This document shows, piece by piece, positions 1 through 6,977 of a stretch of DNA of 10,057 nucleotides (position 1 is its first letter; every line of letters begins with the position of its first letter). Made by a program: the position numbers and the translations under genes. The notes under the pieces are model-generated. The model ran no database searches. It saw only the letters and a list, made by a program, of their open reading frames with translations, and was not told the DNA's origin. The DNA is from Pseudomonadota bacterium (GTDB taxonomy: Bacteria > Pseudomonadota > Gammaproteobacteria > Burkholderiales > Burkholderiaceae). The stretch lies in NCBI GenBank assembly GCA_963205525.1, contig CAUJJP010000140.1, positions 1 through 10,057 on the forward strand, read 5' to 3'.

Positions 1-1463
1 TCCTCGTCGCCCAGGATGTCGGTCAGCACCGCGAAGCGGTTGCCTTCCTTGATCAGGCCCATCGCGATGCCGGCCACGTGGGCCTTCATCGGCACGCCGG
101 CATCCATCAGCGCCAGGCAGCCGCCGCAGACGCTGGCCATCGACGAGCTGCCGTTGCTCTCGGTGATCTCGGAGACCACGCGCAGGGTGTAGGGGAACTC
201 GTCCTTGCTCGGCAGGCAGGCGATGAGGGCGCGCTTGGCGAGCCGGCCGTGGCCGATCTCGCGCCGCTTGGGGCTGCCCACGCGGCCGGTCTCGCCGGTG
301 GCGAAGGGCGGCATGTTGTAGTGCAGCATGAAGCGGTCCTCAAACTCGCCGGCCAGCGCGTCGATGCGCTGCGCGTCGCGCTCGGTGCCCAGGGTGGCTG
401 CCACCAGCGCCTGCGTCTCGCCGCGCGTGAACAGCGCCGACCCGTGGGTGCGCGGCAGCACCGAGCTGCGGATCTCGATCGGGCGCACGGTGCGCGTGTC
501 GCGGCCGTCGATGCGCGGTTCGCCGGCCAGGATCTGGCCGCGCACGATGCGGCTCTCGATCTCGAACAGCAGGCCCTCGACCTTCACGGCGTCGAACTCG
601 ATGCCCTGCGCCTTCAGACCCGCCATCACGGCGGCATAGGCCTCGCGGCAGGCCTGGGTGCGCGCCTGCTTGCTGCGGATCTGGTAGGCCGCGCGCAGCG
701 CGCCCTCGCCGAGCTCGCCGACCTTGGCGATGAAGGCCTCGTCCTTGGCCGGGGCCTCCCAGTTCCACTCCGGCTTGCCGGCGTCACGCACCAGCTCGTT
801 GATGGCTGCGATGGCGATGTTGCCTTGCTCGTGACCGAAGACCACGGCGCCCAGCATCACCTCCTCGCTGAGCTGGTCGGCCTCCGACTCCACCATCAGC
901 ACGGCGGCTTCGGTGCCGGCGACCACCAGGTCGAGCTGGCTGTCCACCAGTTCGGTCTTGCCCGGGTTGAGCACGTACTGGCCATTGACGTAGCCCACGC
1001 GCGCGGCGCCGATCGGGCCGTTGAACGGAATGCCGCTGATCGCCAGCGCAGCGCTGGTGCCGATCAGGGCGGCGATGTCGACCTGCACCTCCGGGTTGAG
1101 GCTGAGCACGTGAACGACGACCTGCACCTCGTTGAAGAAACCGTCCGGGAACAGCGGCCGGATGGGGCGGTCGATCAGGCGGCTGGTCAGGGTCTCCAAC
1201 TCGCTGGGACGGCCTTCGCGCTTGAAGAAGCTGCCCGGGATCTTGCCTGCGGCATAGGTCTTCTCGATGTAGTCGACGGTGAGCGGGAAGAAATCCTGCC
1301 CCGCCTTGGCCTGCGACTTGGCGACCACGGTGGCCAGGACCACGGTGTCGTCCATGCTGACGAGGACGGCGCCGGAGGACTGGCGCGCGATCTCACCGGT
1401 CTCCAGCGTGACGCTGTGCTGGCCCCATTGGAAGGTCTTCGTGACCTTGTTGAACATGCTCAT
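1..1463 (-). CDS. pnp: Polyribonucleotide nucleotidyltransferase (PNPase), 3' part missing
   Basis: PNPase degrades RNA 3' to 5' by phosphorolysis and is a core part of the bacterial RNA degradosome. The 487 complete codons visible cover the first RNase PH domain (opening with [20 protein letters not shown]), the connecting alpha-helical domain, and much of the second RNase PH domain, including [20 protein letters not shown] with its phosphate-binding arginines. The window ends inside ILGDE, where the catalytic aspartate segment of the second domain starts. The rest of that domain and the KH and S1 RNA-binding domains lie outside; family members are about 700 residues. The start is the ATG at 1463, with SD AAGGAG at 1471-1476 and a 7-base spacer; a second ATG two codons later is less well placed. 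It lies downstream of rpsO, as in most bacteria, behind a structured leader. The identification is near certain. Confidence 0.98.
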   Translation of the reverse strand, partial: MSMFNKVTKTFQWGQHSVTLETGEIARQSSGAVLVSMDDTVVLATVVAKSQAKAGQDFFPLTVDYIEKTYAAGKIPGSFFKREGRPSELETLTSRLIDRPIRPLFPDGFFNEVQVVVHVLSLNPEVQVDIAALIGTSAALAISGIPFNGPIGAARVGYVNGQYVLNPGKTELVDSQLDLVVAGTEAAVLMVESEADQLSEEVMLGAVVFGHEQGNIAIAAINELVRDAGKPEWNWEAPAKDEAFIAKVGELGEGALRAAYQIRSKQARTQACREAYAAVMAGLKAQGIEFDAVKVEGLLFEIESRIVRGQILAGEPRIDGRDTRTVRPIEIRSSVLPRTHGSALFTRGETQALVAATLGTERDAQRIDALAGEFEDRFMLHYNMPPFATGETGRVGSPKRREIGHGRLAKRALIACLPSKDEFPYTLRVVSEITESNGSSSMASVCGGCLALMDAGVPMKAHVAGIAMGLIKEGNRFAVLTDILGDE

Positions 1464-1498
1464 ACCTGGGCTCCTTGGGAGTGGGGGCTGCGCAATGC

Positions 1499-1536
1499 CA
1501 TTCCAGCGGGGCCTGGCTTCAGGCGCCGGTGGAATG
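1499..1536 (-). promoter_or_regulatory. Long imperfect hairpin in the pnp leader (candidate RNase III site)
   Basis: In the transcript, CAUUCCA at 1536-1530 pairs with UGGAAUG at 1505-1499. Inside it CGG pairs with CCG, then GCCUG with CAGGC, around an AAGC loop. That gives 15 base pairs broken only by two symmetrical C-C mismatches. The hairpin ends 22 bases before the pnp SD. In E. coli a comparable double-stranded pnp leader is cut by RNase III and mediates PNPase autoregulation. The same role here is inferred from position and shape. Confidence 0.6.
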
Positions 1537-1573
1537 ACACAGCAATGCGGCCCGGGTGGTGGATGACGGACAG

Positions 1574-1600
1574 GCGGGGCTGCCGCAGGGGCGGCCCCGC
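1574..1600 (-). terminator. GC-rich hairpin just after rpsO, no U-tract
   Basis: GCGGGG at 1574-1579 is complementary to CCCCGC at 1595-1600, and CCGC at 1583-1586 to GCGG at 1591-1594. This forms a 10-bp stem with a 3-base bulge and a 4-base loop, 10 bases after the rpsO stop. No run of U follows, so it is not a classical intrinsic terminator. It may stabilise the rpsO 3' end or attenuate read-through into pnp, as the rpsO terminator does in E. coli. Confidence 0.4.
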
Positions 1601-1610
1601 GTGGCCGGGA

Positions 1611-1880
1611 TTACTTGCGCAGACCGAGCTTGGCGATCAGCGCGGTGTAGCGGTCGGCGTCCTTGGCCTTCAGGTAGGCCAGCAGGCGCTTGCGCTGGTT
1701 GACCATCTTGAGCAGCCCGCGGCGCCCGTGGTGGTCCTTCTTGTGCAGCTGGAAGTGCGGGGTCAGCTGGTTGATGCGGGTCGTCAGCAGTGCGACCTGC
1801 ACTTCGGGGCTGCCGGTGTCGGCGGCGCCGCGTGCGTGGTCCTTGACGACTTGTGCCTTGTCGGCGGTGCTGAGGCTCAT
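1611..1880 (-). CDS. rpsO: 30S ribosomal protein S15
   Basis: S15 is a primary binder of 16S rRNA; it organises the central domain of the small subunit and contacts the large subunit. The 89-residue product matches the usual length. It carries the family signature in order: [20 protein letters not shown], the [15 protein letters not shown] segment with the conserved His-His and Arg residues, and the C-terminal [14 protein letters not shown]. The start at 1880 has SD AGGAG at 1885-1889 with a rather short 4-base spacer. pnp follows after 147 bases, the usual bacterial arrangement. The 160 bases before the start hold a -10-like element and a strongly foldable leader, which fits the family's habit of translational autoregulation. 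Upstream in-phase extension of the reading frame has no plausible start and no S15 homology. Confidence 0.98.
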   Translation of the reverse strand: MSLSTADKAQVVKDHARGAADTGSPEVQVALLTTRINQLTPHFQLHKKDHHGRRGLLKMVNQRKRLLAYLKAKDADRYTALIAKLGLRK

Positions 1881-1894
1881 GGGGCTCCTGCGGA

Positions 1895-2037
1895 TTTCCT
1901 GTGGTCGGAAAGACGCCCGGGCAGCCCGAGCGGATGCACACGGCACCCATGCTGGCCTGGCGGTTTCCGGTTGAACTCGCGGCCACCCGTGAAACCGACA
2001 GGTGCCGTGGACGATGCACCCAGGCCTGGGCCCGGGC
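1895..2037 (-). promoter_or_regulatory. Structured rpsO leader, three nested helices plus a hairpin near the SD
   Basis: The transcript upstream of rpsO can form three nested perfect helices. These are 2030-2037 with 1915-1922 (8 bp, GCCCGGGC with itself), 2001-2009 with 1939-1947 (9 bp, CACGGCACC with GGTGCCGTG) and 1991-1997 with 1961-1967 (7 bp, CGGTTTC with GAAACCG). A separate small hairpin, 1907-1911 with 1895-1899 (5 bp, 7-base loop), ends 5 bases before the SD. A 12-base palindrome CCCAGGCCTGGG lies at 2019-2030 and overlaps the outer helix by one base. S15 is known to repress its own mRNA through leader structures that differ among bacterial groups. A role here is inferred; pairing was found by eye. 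Confidence 0.45.
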
Positions 2038-2045
2038 AACTGGCA

Positions 2046-2051
2046 AGTATA
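2046..2051 (-). promoter_or_regulatory. Putative -10 element for rpsO
   Basis: TATACT on the minus strand matches five of six bases of the sigma70 -10 consensus TATAAT. Transcription would start near 2040, just before the first leader helix. No good -35 element is visible at 16-18 bases upstream (GCGGCG or similar), so the promoter is weakly supported. The 11-base block GGCTATACTTG around it recurs in front of iscR at 7675-7685. Confidence 0.45.
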
Positions 2052-2059
2052 GCCCATGG

Positions 2060-2106
2060 GGCTGGCTGCGCCGCCCCATGTGGCGCCCCATGGCTGCCAT
2101 CCAGCC
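2060..2106 (-). repeat. Inverted and direct repeats after the binding-protein gene
   Basis: GGCTGG at 2060-2065 is complementary to CCAGCC at 2101-2106, GCGCC at 2068-2072 to GGCGC at 2082-2086, and ATGGC-T-GCCAT at 2090-2100 is self-complementary. The octamer GCCCCATG occurs at 2073-2080 and 2085-2092. The block lies 35 bases after the stop of the upstream gene and just before the rpsO -10. It may end transcription of the upstream gene, but there is no U-tract; protein binding is equally possible. Confidence 0.3.
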
Positions 2107-2141
2107 ACAGCGGCCGATGCGCAGCCCCGGACGGCGCCCGT

Positions 2142-3428
2142 TCAGGGCTCGGCCGCCATGCGGCAGCTGTGCGCCTGCGCCACCTGCTCGGCATCGAGCC
2201 GGCGCACGGTGCGGAACCCATAGCCCGAACCCTCCACCTCGCGCTCGACGCCGGGAGCGCCGACACGGTCCATCACGCTCACGTACAGCGGCTGCTGCAG
2301 CTGGTGGTCGGCGGCCCGCATCTGCGCCTGCCCGAGGCCGCCGAGCACGCGGCTGTCGAAGCGCGCACCCTCCAGCGCGCGCGCCACCGCCAGCGCCTCG
2401 GTGCTGCCGGCGCGCTCGATCGCCGCCGCCAGCATCTCCAGCATCACCTGCATGCGCAGGTGCAGGTAGTCGTCCTTGGGGTCCGGGAAGCGCTTTCGGA
2501 AGGCGGCATGGAAGGCGTCGGAGGCGGCGCCGCCGGCATTCGGGTGCCACTCCGCGACCGCGTGCACGGCACCTATGCCGGCGTCGCCGAAGGCCGCCGG
2601 TGCGCCCAGCGCATTGCCGTAGAAGGTGTACAGCCGCACCGGCGCCCCCACCTCGCGCAGCGCGCGAACCAGCAGCGTGAGGTCGTTGCCCCAGTTGCCG
2701 GTGAGCACCGCCTGCGCGCCGCTGGCCTTGATCTTGCTGGCGTAGGGCAGGAAGTCCTTCACACGGCCGATCGGGTGCAGGTCCTCGCCGACGATGGCGA
2801 CCTCGGGCCGCGCCTGCGCCAGCATGGCCCGCCCCTGGCGCAGCACGTGCTGGCCGAAGCTGTAGTCCTGGCCGATCAGGTACAGGCGCTGCAGTTCGCG
2901 GTCGGCGCGCATCACGTCCACCAGCGCCGCCAGCCGCATGTCGGCATGGGCGTCGAAGCGGAAATGCCATCGGCTGCAGCGCTCGTTGGTCAGCACCGGG
3001 TCGACCGCCGAGTAGTTGAGGAACAGCGCGCGCTGGCGCGGCTCGCGCGCGTTGTGCTTGTCCAGCGCCTCGATCAGCCCGGCGGCGACCGAAGAGCTGT
3101 TGCCCTGCAGCACGAAGCCGACGCCGCGCCCCAGTGCAGCGCGCAGCTGGGTCAGCGCCTCCTCGAGCTGGCCCTTGCTGTCCATGCGTTCAAGCGCCAG
3201 CGGCCGCGTCGAAGCGCCCACACGCACGCCGCCACGCGCGTTGATGCGCTCCACGGCCCACAGCAGGTTGCGGTAGACCGCCTCGCCGGCATTGCCGAAG
3301 GGGCCGGACAAGCCCTCGATCAAGGCGAGCCGGATCGGCTGCACATCGGCGCTGCTCTGGGCAAACGCCCGCGCGGCAGGCAGGGTGAGCGTGGCGGCCA
3401 GCAGCCGCCGACGGGATATCGGATTCAT
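2142..3428 (-). CDS. Tat-exported ABC-type substrate-binding protein, branched-chain amino acid family
   Basis: This 428-residue protein looks like a periplasmic type I solute-binding protein of the Leu/Ile/Val family (Pfam Peripla_BP_6). The N-terminus MNPISRRRLLAATL has the twin-arginine pattern S-R-R-x-L-L, then a hydrophobic stretch and a likely cleavage after AFA, giving a mature start QSSADVQP. Family features follow: IRLALIEGLSGPFGNAGEA, then ERINARGG (ligand lobe 1), YLIGQDYSFGQHVLR and the GAQAVLTGNWGNDLTLL segment (lobe 2). The start at 3428 is chosen because the signal peptide begins there; no convincing SD precedes it. It lies 19 bases after tsaD and may share its transcript. No permease or ATPase gene is next to it, so the ligand and partner transporter cannot be named. 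Confidence 0.88.
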   Translation of the reverse strand: MNPISRRRLLAATLTLPAARAFAQSSADVQPIRLALIEGLSGPFGNAGEAVYRNLLWAVERINARGGVRVGASTRPLALERMDSKGQLEEALTQLRAALGRGVGFVLQGNSSSVAAGLIEALDKHNAREPRQRALFLNYSAVDPVLTNERCSRWHFRFDAHADMRLAALVDVMRADRELQRLYLIGQDYSFGQHVLRQGRAMLAQARPEVAIVGEDLHPIGRVKDFLPYASKIKASGAQAVLTGNWGNDLTLLVRALREVGAPVRLYTFYGNALGAPAAFGDAGIGAVHAVAEWHPNAGGAASDAFHAAFRKRFPDPKDDYLHLRMQVMLEMLAAAIERAGSTEALAVARALEGARFDSRVLGGLGQAQMRAADHQLQQPLYVSVMDRVGAPGVEREVEGSGYGFRTVRRLDAEQVAQAHSCRMAAEP

Positions 3429-3447
3429 TGGAATGGGGGTCGAAGAC

Positions 3448-4491
3448 TCAGGGAATGGAGACCGCGTCCAGCGGCCAGCGCGGCAGGACGTCGAAATGCG
3501 GCGGACCGAGGTCTGCCGCCGGCAAGCCGTGCTGCCAGCGCAGCGCGGCCGCAAGGGCGATCATGGCCCCGTTGTCGGTGCACAGGTGCTGCGGCGGGTA
3601 GTGCACGCGCGCGCCCAGCCTGGCGGCACGCTCGTCCAGGGTCTGGCGCAGCAGCGCGTTGGCGCCGACGCCGCCGGCCACCACCAGGCGCGACAGCCCG
3701 CTGGCCTGCAGCGCACGCAGCGACTTGGCAACCAGCACGTCGACGATCGCCTGCTGGGTGGCGGCGGCGAGGTCGGCACGCGACTGCTCGCACACATTGG
3801 GCCCCAGTTTGGCAACCCGCGTCAGCACCGCCGTCTTCAGCCCGGCGAAGGAGAAGTCGAGCTTGCCGCTGTGCAGCAGCGGGCGCGGCAGGTCCCAGGC
3901 CTGCGGGTCGCCGAATGCCGCCAGGCGCGCCAACGCCGGTCCGCCCGGGTAGCCCAGGCCGAGCAGCTTGGCGCTCTTGTCGAAGGCCTCGCCCGCTGCA
4001 TCGTCCACCGTCTCGCCCAGCAGGGTGTAGCGAGCGACGCCGTCGACCCGCATCAACTGGGTGTGGCCGCCGGAGACCAGCAGCGCGACGAAGGGGAACT
4101 CGGGCGCATCCGCGGCCAGGAAGGGCGACAGCAGATGCCCTTCCAGGTGGTGGATCCCGAGCGCCGGCCGGCGCAGCGCCAGCGCGAGCGCCGCCGCCAC
4201 CCCGGCGCCGACGAGCAGCGCGCCCGCGAGCCCCGGGCCGCGCGTGTAGGCGATGAGGTCGACCTCGGCCAGGCGGGCGCCGGCATCGGCCAGCACCTGG
4301 CGCGCCAGCGGAAGCACGCGCCGGATGTGGTCGCGCGAGGCGAGCTCGGGCACCACACCGCCGTAGGCCTCGTGCATCTGGACCTGGCTGTGCAGCGCCT
4401 GCGCGCGCAGCCGCGGCGCACCGACGCGCTCGACCTGCACGAGGGCGACGCCGGTCTCGTCGCAGGAGGATTCGAAGCCGAGGACGTTCAC
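3448..4491 (-). CDS. tsaD: tRNA N6-adenosine threonylcarbamoyltransferase TsaD
   Basis: TsaD transfers the threonylcarbamoyl group from threonylcarbamoyl-AMP to A37 of ANN-decoding tRNAs, forming t6A with TsaB and TsaE. The 347-residue product is near the E. coli length (337). It shows the family motifs in order: [13 protein letters not shown] at the N-terminus, the metal-binding H-x-E-x-H at residues 115-119 (HHLEGH), [30 protein letters not shown] and CTDNGAMIA near the C-terminus. The start is a GTG at 4491, placed by alignment of the N-terminal motif. No SD is visible, and a very stable hairpin lies 13 bases upstream. The gene follows the GNAT gene by 34 bases and may be expressed from the isc transcript. 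Neither tsaB nor tsaE is in the window. Confidence 0.97.
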   Translation of the reverse strand: MNVLGFESSCDETGVALVQVERVGAPRLRAQALHSQVQMHEAYGGVVPELASRDHIRRVLPLARQVLADAGARLAEVDLIAYTRGPGLAGALLVGAGVAAALALALRRPALGIHHLEGHLLSPFLAADAPEFPFVALLVSGGHTQLMRVDGVARYTLLGETVDDAAGEAFDKSAKLLGLGYPGGPALARLAAFGDPQAWDLPRPLLHSGKLDFSFAGLKTAVLTRVAKLGPNVCEQSRADLAAATQQAIVDVLVAKSLRALQASGLSRLVVAGGVGANALLRQTLDERAARLGARVHYPPQHLCTDNGAMIALAAALRWQHGLPAADLGPPHFDVLPRWPLDAVSIP

Positions 4492-4504
4492 GCCCGGATT
4501 GTCG

Positions 4505-4523
4505 CCGCGGCGACTCGCCGCGG
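4505..4523 (-). repeat. Perfect 19-base palindrome between the GNAT gene and tsaD
   Basis: CCGCGGCGA and TCGCCGCGG flank a single central base. In RNA this would be an 8-bp all-GC stem with a 3-base loop. It starts 2 bases after the GNAT stop codon and ends 13 bases before the GTG of tsaD, so it fills most of the 34-base gap. No U-tract follows. It could attenuate or block translation of tsaD, or act as an mRNA processing or stabilising element. Confidence 0.5.
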
Positions 4524-4525
4524 GT

Positions 4526-5008
4526 TCAGACCAGCTTCTCGTAGAAGGCCGACAAGCCGTTGTCGGGATAGCCGCCGAAGGGGCCGCGCAGGGTGTAGCC
4601 GCAGCGCTCGTACAGGCGCACCGCCTCGGTCTGGTCGCGCCCGGTCTCCAGCAGCGCCAGGCCGATGCCGCGCCCGCGCAGCGTGGCCTCCAGCACCGAG
4701 AGCATGCGCGCGCCCAGGCCCTGTCCGCGCACATCGGGGTGGGTCATCATGCGCTTGATCTCGCCGTAGGCCAGGCCGCCGGTGGCCGGCTCGCCGGGTC
4801 GGCGCCAGACCGCGCCGCAGGCCACCGGACGCCCTTCCTGCCAGGCGGCGAAGAAGTCGACCTCCGGCGCCAGCAGCGCCGCGGCGTCGAGGATGTGGTT
4901 GGCCTCGGGCGGGTACAAGTCTCCGAGGTAGCGATCCAGCTCCGCCAGCAGCGCCAGCACCTCGGGCTGATCGGGCCGGGTGAGCCGGATCTCGGCCGGC
5001 GCCGCCAT
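4526..5008 (-). CDS. GNAT-family N-acetyltransferase, substrate unknown
   Basis: The 160-residue protein has the GNAT fold signature: a beta-strand [18 protein letters not shown] leading into the acetyl-CoA pyrophosphate loop R94-G-Q-G-L-G99, then [22 protein letters not shown] with the usual LYExxGY motif. The C-terminus, [19 protein letters not shown], resembles uncharacterised stand-alone GNAT enzymes rather than RimI. The start is the ATG at 5008, which overlaps the iscA stop codon in TGATG, so translation is probably coupled to iscA. An earlier in-frame start at 5032 would lie inside iscA and adds no homologous residues. The position, directly after iscA where hscB is expected, is unusual. 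Substrate and cellular role cannot be read from the sequence. Confidence 0.88.
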   Translation of the reverse strand: MAAPAEIRLTRPDQPEVLALLAELDRYLGDLYPPEANHILDAAALLAPEVDFFAAWQEGRPVACGAVWRRPGEPATGGLAYGEIKRMMTHPDVRGQGLGARMLSVLEATLRGRGIGLALLETGRDQTEAVRLYERCGYTLRGPFGGYPDNGLSAFYEKLV

Positions 5009-5331
5009 CACACGCGGAACGATTCGCCGCAACCGCAGCGGTCCTTCTCGCGCGGGTTGTGGAAGCGGAAACCCTCGTTCAGGCCGTCGCGCACGAAGTC
5101 GAGCTCGGTGCCGTCGACGAAGGGCATGTTCTTGGGGTCGACCAGCACCTTCACGCCGTGGACCTCGAACACCAGGTCCTCGGGCGCCACCTCGTCGGCG
5201 TACTCCAGGTTGTAGGCCAAACCAGAACAGCCGCTGGTCTTGACGCCCAGGCGCACGCCGACGCCTTTGCCGCGCCGGACGATGTGGTTGGAGACGTGGC
5301 GTGCCGCCGCTTCGGTGAGGGTGATGGTCAT
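5008..5331 (-). CDS. iscA: Iron-sulfur cluster assembly protein IscA
   Basis: IscA is an A-type carrier that binds iron or Fe-S clusters and passes them to client proteins. The 107-residue product has the E. coli length and aligns over its whole length as I recall that sequence. The three invariant cysteines are present: Cys35 in KTSGCSG, and Cys99 and Cys101 in CGCGESFRV at the C-terminus. [14 protein letters not shown] is the typical segment before the C-terminal cysteines. The start at 5331 overlaps the iscU stop by 4 bases (ATGA), and the stop overlaps the GNAT start (TGATG), so iscU, iscA and GNAT form a tightly coupled unit. No clear SD is seen for iscA. ErpA and SufA are relatives, but the sequence and context favour IscA. 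Confidence 0.96.
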   Translation of the reverse strand: MTITLTEAAARHVSNHIVRRGKGVGVRLGVKTSGCSGLAYNLEYADEVAPEDLVFEVHGVKVLVDPKNMPFVDGTELDFVRDGLNEGFRFHNPREKDRCGCGESFRV

Positions 5332-5750
5332 GCTTGTAGGTCTACGGGGTGAGGGCCGGGTGACGGGGCCGGGTGACGGGCCCGATGATCCTGCACCGCG
5401 GCCTTGATCGCATCCGCAGCCAGGATCGCACAGTGCATCTTCAGCGGCGGCAACTCCAGCTCCGCCACGATCAGCTGCGGCTCGATGCGCAGCGCGTCGT
5501 CCAGGCGCCGGCCCCGCAGCCACTGCGCGGCCAGCGAGCCGGCGGCGATCGCGGCGCCGCAGCCGTGGGCCTTGAAGCAGGCATCGGCGATGCGGCCGCT
5601 GCCTGCATCGACCTTGATCTGCAGCCGGATGACGGTGCCTGCGGCGGGAGAGCCGGCCAGCCCGGTGCCGACCGCCGGATCGCGGGCGTCGAAGCTGCCG
5701 ACGTGGCGCGGCTGGTCGCAGTGCTGCAGGAGCTTGGCGCTGTAGGGCAT
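5328..5750 (-). CDS. iscU: IscU-like scaffold protein lacking the first cluster cysteine
   Basis: IscU is the scaffold on which IscS-derived sulfur and iron are built into Fe-S clusters, using three cysteines. The 140-residue product is clearly of this family: [32 protein letters not shown] (Cys64, the second ligand), and [21 protein letters not shown] (His106 and Cys107, the third ligand region, with the HscA-recognition LPPVK as LPPLK). The usual PACGD motif reads PAAGT, so invariant Cys37 is Ala and Asp39 is Thr; the codons read GCA and ACC. New cysteines appear at residues 11 and 58, where E. coli has Tyr and Arg. The C-terminus runs about 11 residues past the E. coli end because of a 13-bp duplication. 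The SD GAGGA overlaps the iscS stop. Canonical scaffold activity is doubtful; a carrier or regulatory role, or decay, is possible. Confidence 0.9.
   Translation of the reverse strand: MPYSAKLLQHCDQPRHVGSFDARDPAVGTGLAGSPAAGTVIRLQIKVDAGSGRIADACFKAHGCGAAIAAGSLAAQWLRGRRLDDALRIEPQLIVAELELPPLKMHCAILAADAIKAAVQDHRARHPAPSPGPHPVDLQA
5353..5378 (-). repeat. 13-bp tandem duplication at the iscU 3' end
   Basis: On the plus strand GGGCCGGGTGACG occurs twice without a gap, at 5353-5365 and 5366-5378. Thirteen is not a multiple of three, so the second copy shifts the iscU frame. With one copy removed, the frame would end at the TAG at 5344-5342. With both, it reads on to a TGA at 5330-5328 inside the iscA start codon. 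Confidence 0.85.
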
Positions 5751-5760
5751 GGCCTCGTCC

Positions 5761-6969
5761 TCAGGGCGTGGCCCAGCGCAGCGTGCGCGGGTCCACGCCC
5801 TGCTGGAAGATCTCCCACAGCGGCGAGATCTCGCGCAGCCGGCTCACCTGCTGCTGCAGCGTCGCCACCGCGATGTCGACCTCCTCGGCGGTGGTGAAGC
5901 GGCCGATCGAGATGCGCAGGCTGGCGTGCGCCTGCTCGTCGCTGAGGCCGAGGGCGCGCAGCACGTGGCTGGGCTCCAGGCTGGCCGAGGTGCAGGCCGA
6001 GCCCGAGGACACGGCTATGCCCTGCGCGGACATGATCAGCGCCTCGCCGTCGATGTAGGCGAAGCCGATGTTCAGGTTGTGCGGCACGCGCTGCTGGCGG
6101 TGGCCGTTGACGAAGCTGTGCTCGATCTGTGTCAGGCCGCGCAGCAGCCGCTCGTGCAAGGCCTGGACGCGCGCCCGTTCATCGGCCATCTCGGCGAGCG
6201 CGATCGCATACGCCAGCCCCATGCCGACGCACTGGTGGGTGGCCAGGGTGCCGCTGCGCAGGCCGCGCTCGTGCCCGCCGCCGTGCATCTGGGCCACGAT
6301 GCGCGCCCTCGGCTTGTGGCGCAGGTACAGCGCGCCTATGCCCTTGGGGCCGTAGGTCTTGTGGCTGGCCAGGCTCATCATGTCCACCGGCAGGCTGCGC
6401 AGGTCGATCTCGACCTTGCCGGTGGCCTGCGCGGCGTCGACATGGAAGATCACGCCGCGCTCACGGCAGAGGGCGCCGATGGCCGCGATGTCCTGGACGA
6501 CGCCGATCTCGTTGTTGACCAGCATCACCGAGGCCAGGATGGTGTCCGGGCGCAGGGCGTCGCGCAGGCGGTCCAGGTCCAGCAGGCCGTCATCCCGCAC
6601 CGGCAGCACGGTGAGCTCGAAGCCCTCGCGCGCGAGCTCGTGGCAGGTGTCGAGCACCGCCTTGTGTTCGGTGCCGAGGGTGATGATGTGGCGCCCGCGC
6701 CCGGCATGGAACCGGGCCGCGCCCTTGAGCGCCAGGTTGTCGGACTCGGTCGCACCCGAAGTCCAGACGATCTCGCGCGGCTCGGCGCCGACCAGCGCCG
6801 CCACCTGCGCACGCGCGCCTTCCACCGCCTCCTCGGCCTCCCAACCCCAGGCGTGGCTGCGCGAGGCCGGGTTGCCGTGCTGCTCGCGCAGCCAGGGCAG
6901 CATGGCGTCGACGACGCGCGGGTCCACCGGCGTCGTGGCGGCGTAGTCGAGATAGATCGGACGCTGCAT
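5761..6969 (-). CDS. iscS: Cysteine desulfurase IscS
   Basis: IscS is a PLP enzyme that removes sulfur from L-cysteine as a persulfide and delivers it to IscU and other acceptors. The 402-residue product is near the E. coli length (404). It shows [20 protein letters not shown] at the start, the PLP-stacking His in [11 protein letters not shown], the PLP lysine at about residue 204 (SHKTYGPKG), and the persulfide cysteine at about 326 in [14 protein letters not shown]. All catalytic residues are intact. The C-terminal tail, which contacts IscU in E. coli, ends [18 protein letters not shown] instead of the usual histidine-rich end. The ATG at 6969 is chosen by alignment; a GTG at 6993 is an in-frame alternative, and neither has a good SD. 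The gene follows iscR by 65 highly foldable bases and precedes iscU by 10 bases. Confidence 0.97.
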   Translation of the reverse strand: MQRPIYLDYAATTPVDPRVVDAMLPWLREQHGNPASRSHAWGWEAEEAVEGARAQVAALVGAEPREIVWTSGATESDNLALKGAARFHAGRGRHIITLGTEHKAVLDTCHELAREGFELTVLPVRDDGLLDLDRLRDALRPDTILASVMLVNNEIGVVQDIAAIGALCRERGVIFHVDAAQATGKVEIDLRSLPVDMMSLASHKTYGPKGIGALYLRHKPRARIVAQMHGGGHERGLRSGTLATHQCVGMGLAYAIALAEMADERARVQALHERLLRGLTQIEHSFVNGHRQQRVPHNLNIGFAYIDGEALIMSAQGIAVSSGSACTSASLEPSHVLRALGLSDEQAHASLRISIGRFTTAEEVDIAVATLQQQVSRLREISPLWEIFQQGVDPRTLRWATP

Positions 6970-6977
6970 GGTCTTGC

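Noticed and set aside
1574..1600. Classical intrinsic terminator separating rpsO and pnp
   Set aside because: The hairpin is stable but no U-rich run follows in the transcript, so it is listed only as a low-confidence terminator-like element.
1519..2970. Minus-strand open frame of 483 codons
   Set aside because: It is out of frame with the binding-protein gene and rpsO and spans both plus the gap. Its residues show no family motif, while the overlapping frames have clear signatures.
78..4256. Very long plus-strand open frame (1392 codons)
   Set aside because: It lies antisense to pnp, rpsO, the binding-protein gene and tsaD, crosses all their junctions, and its translation is low-complexity Ala/Arg/Gly/His. 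It is a product of the GC-rich codon bias of the minus-strand genes.
4526..5008. GNAT gene as rimI, because it is next to tsaD
   Set aside because: The C-terminal half ([11 protein letters not shown] and [14 protein letters not shown]) does not follow the RimI pattern, and it starts as an extension of the isc unit rather than with tsaB.
5628..5660. Loss of IscU Cys37 as a sequencing error
   Set aside because: Going from TGC to GCA and from GAC to ACC needs several base changes in two codons with the frame kept on both sides. Other substitutions (Tyr11 to Cys, Arg57 to Cys58) show real divergence.
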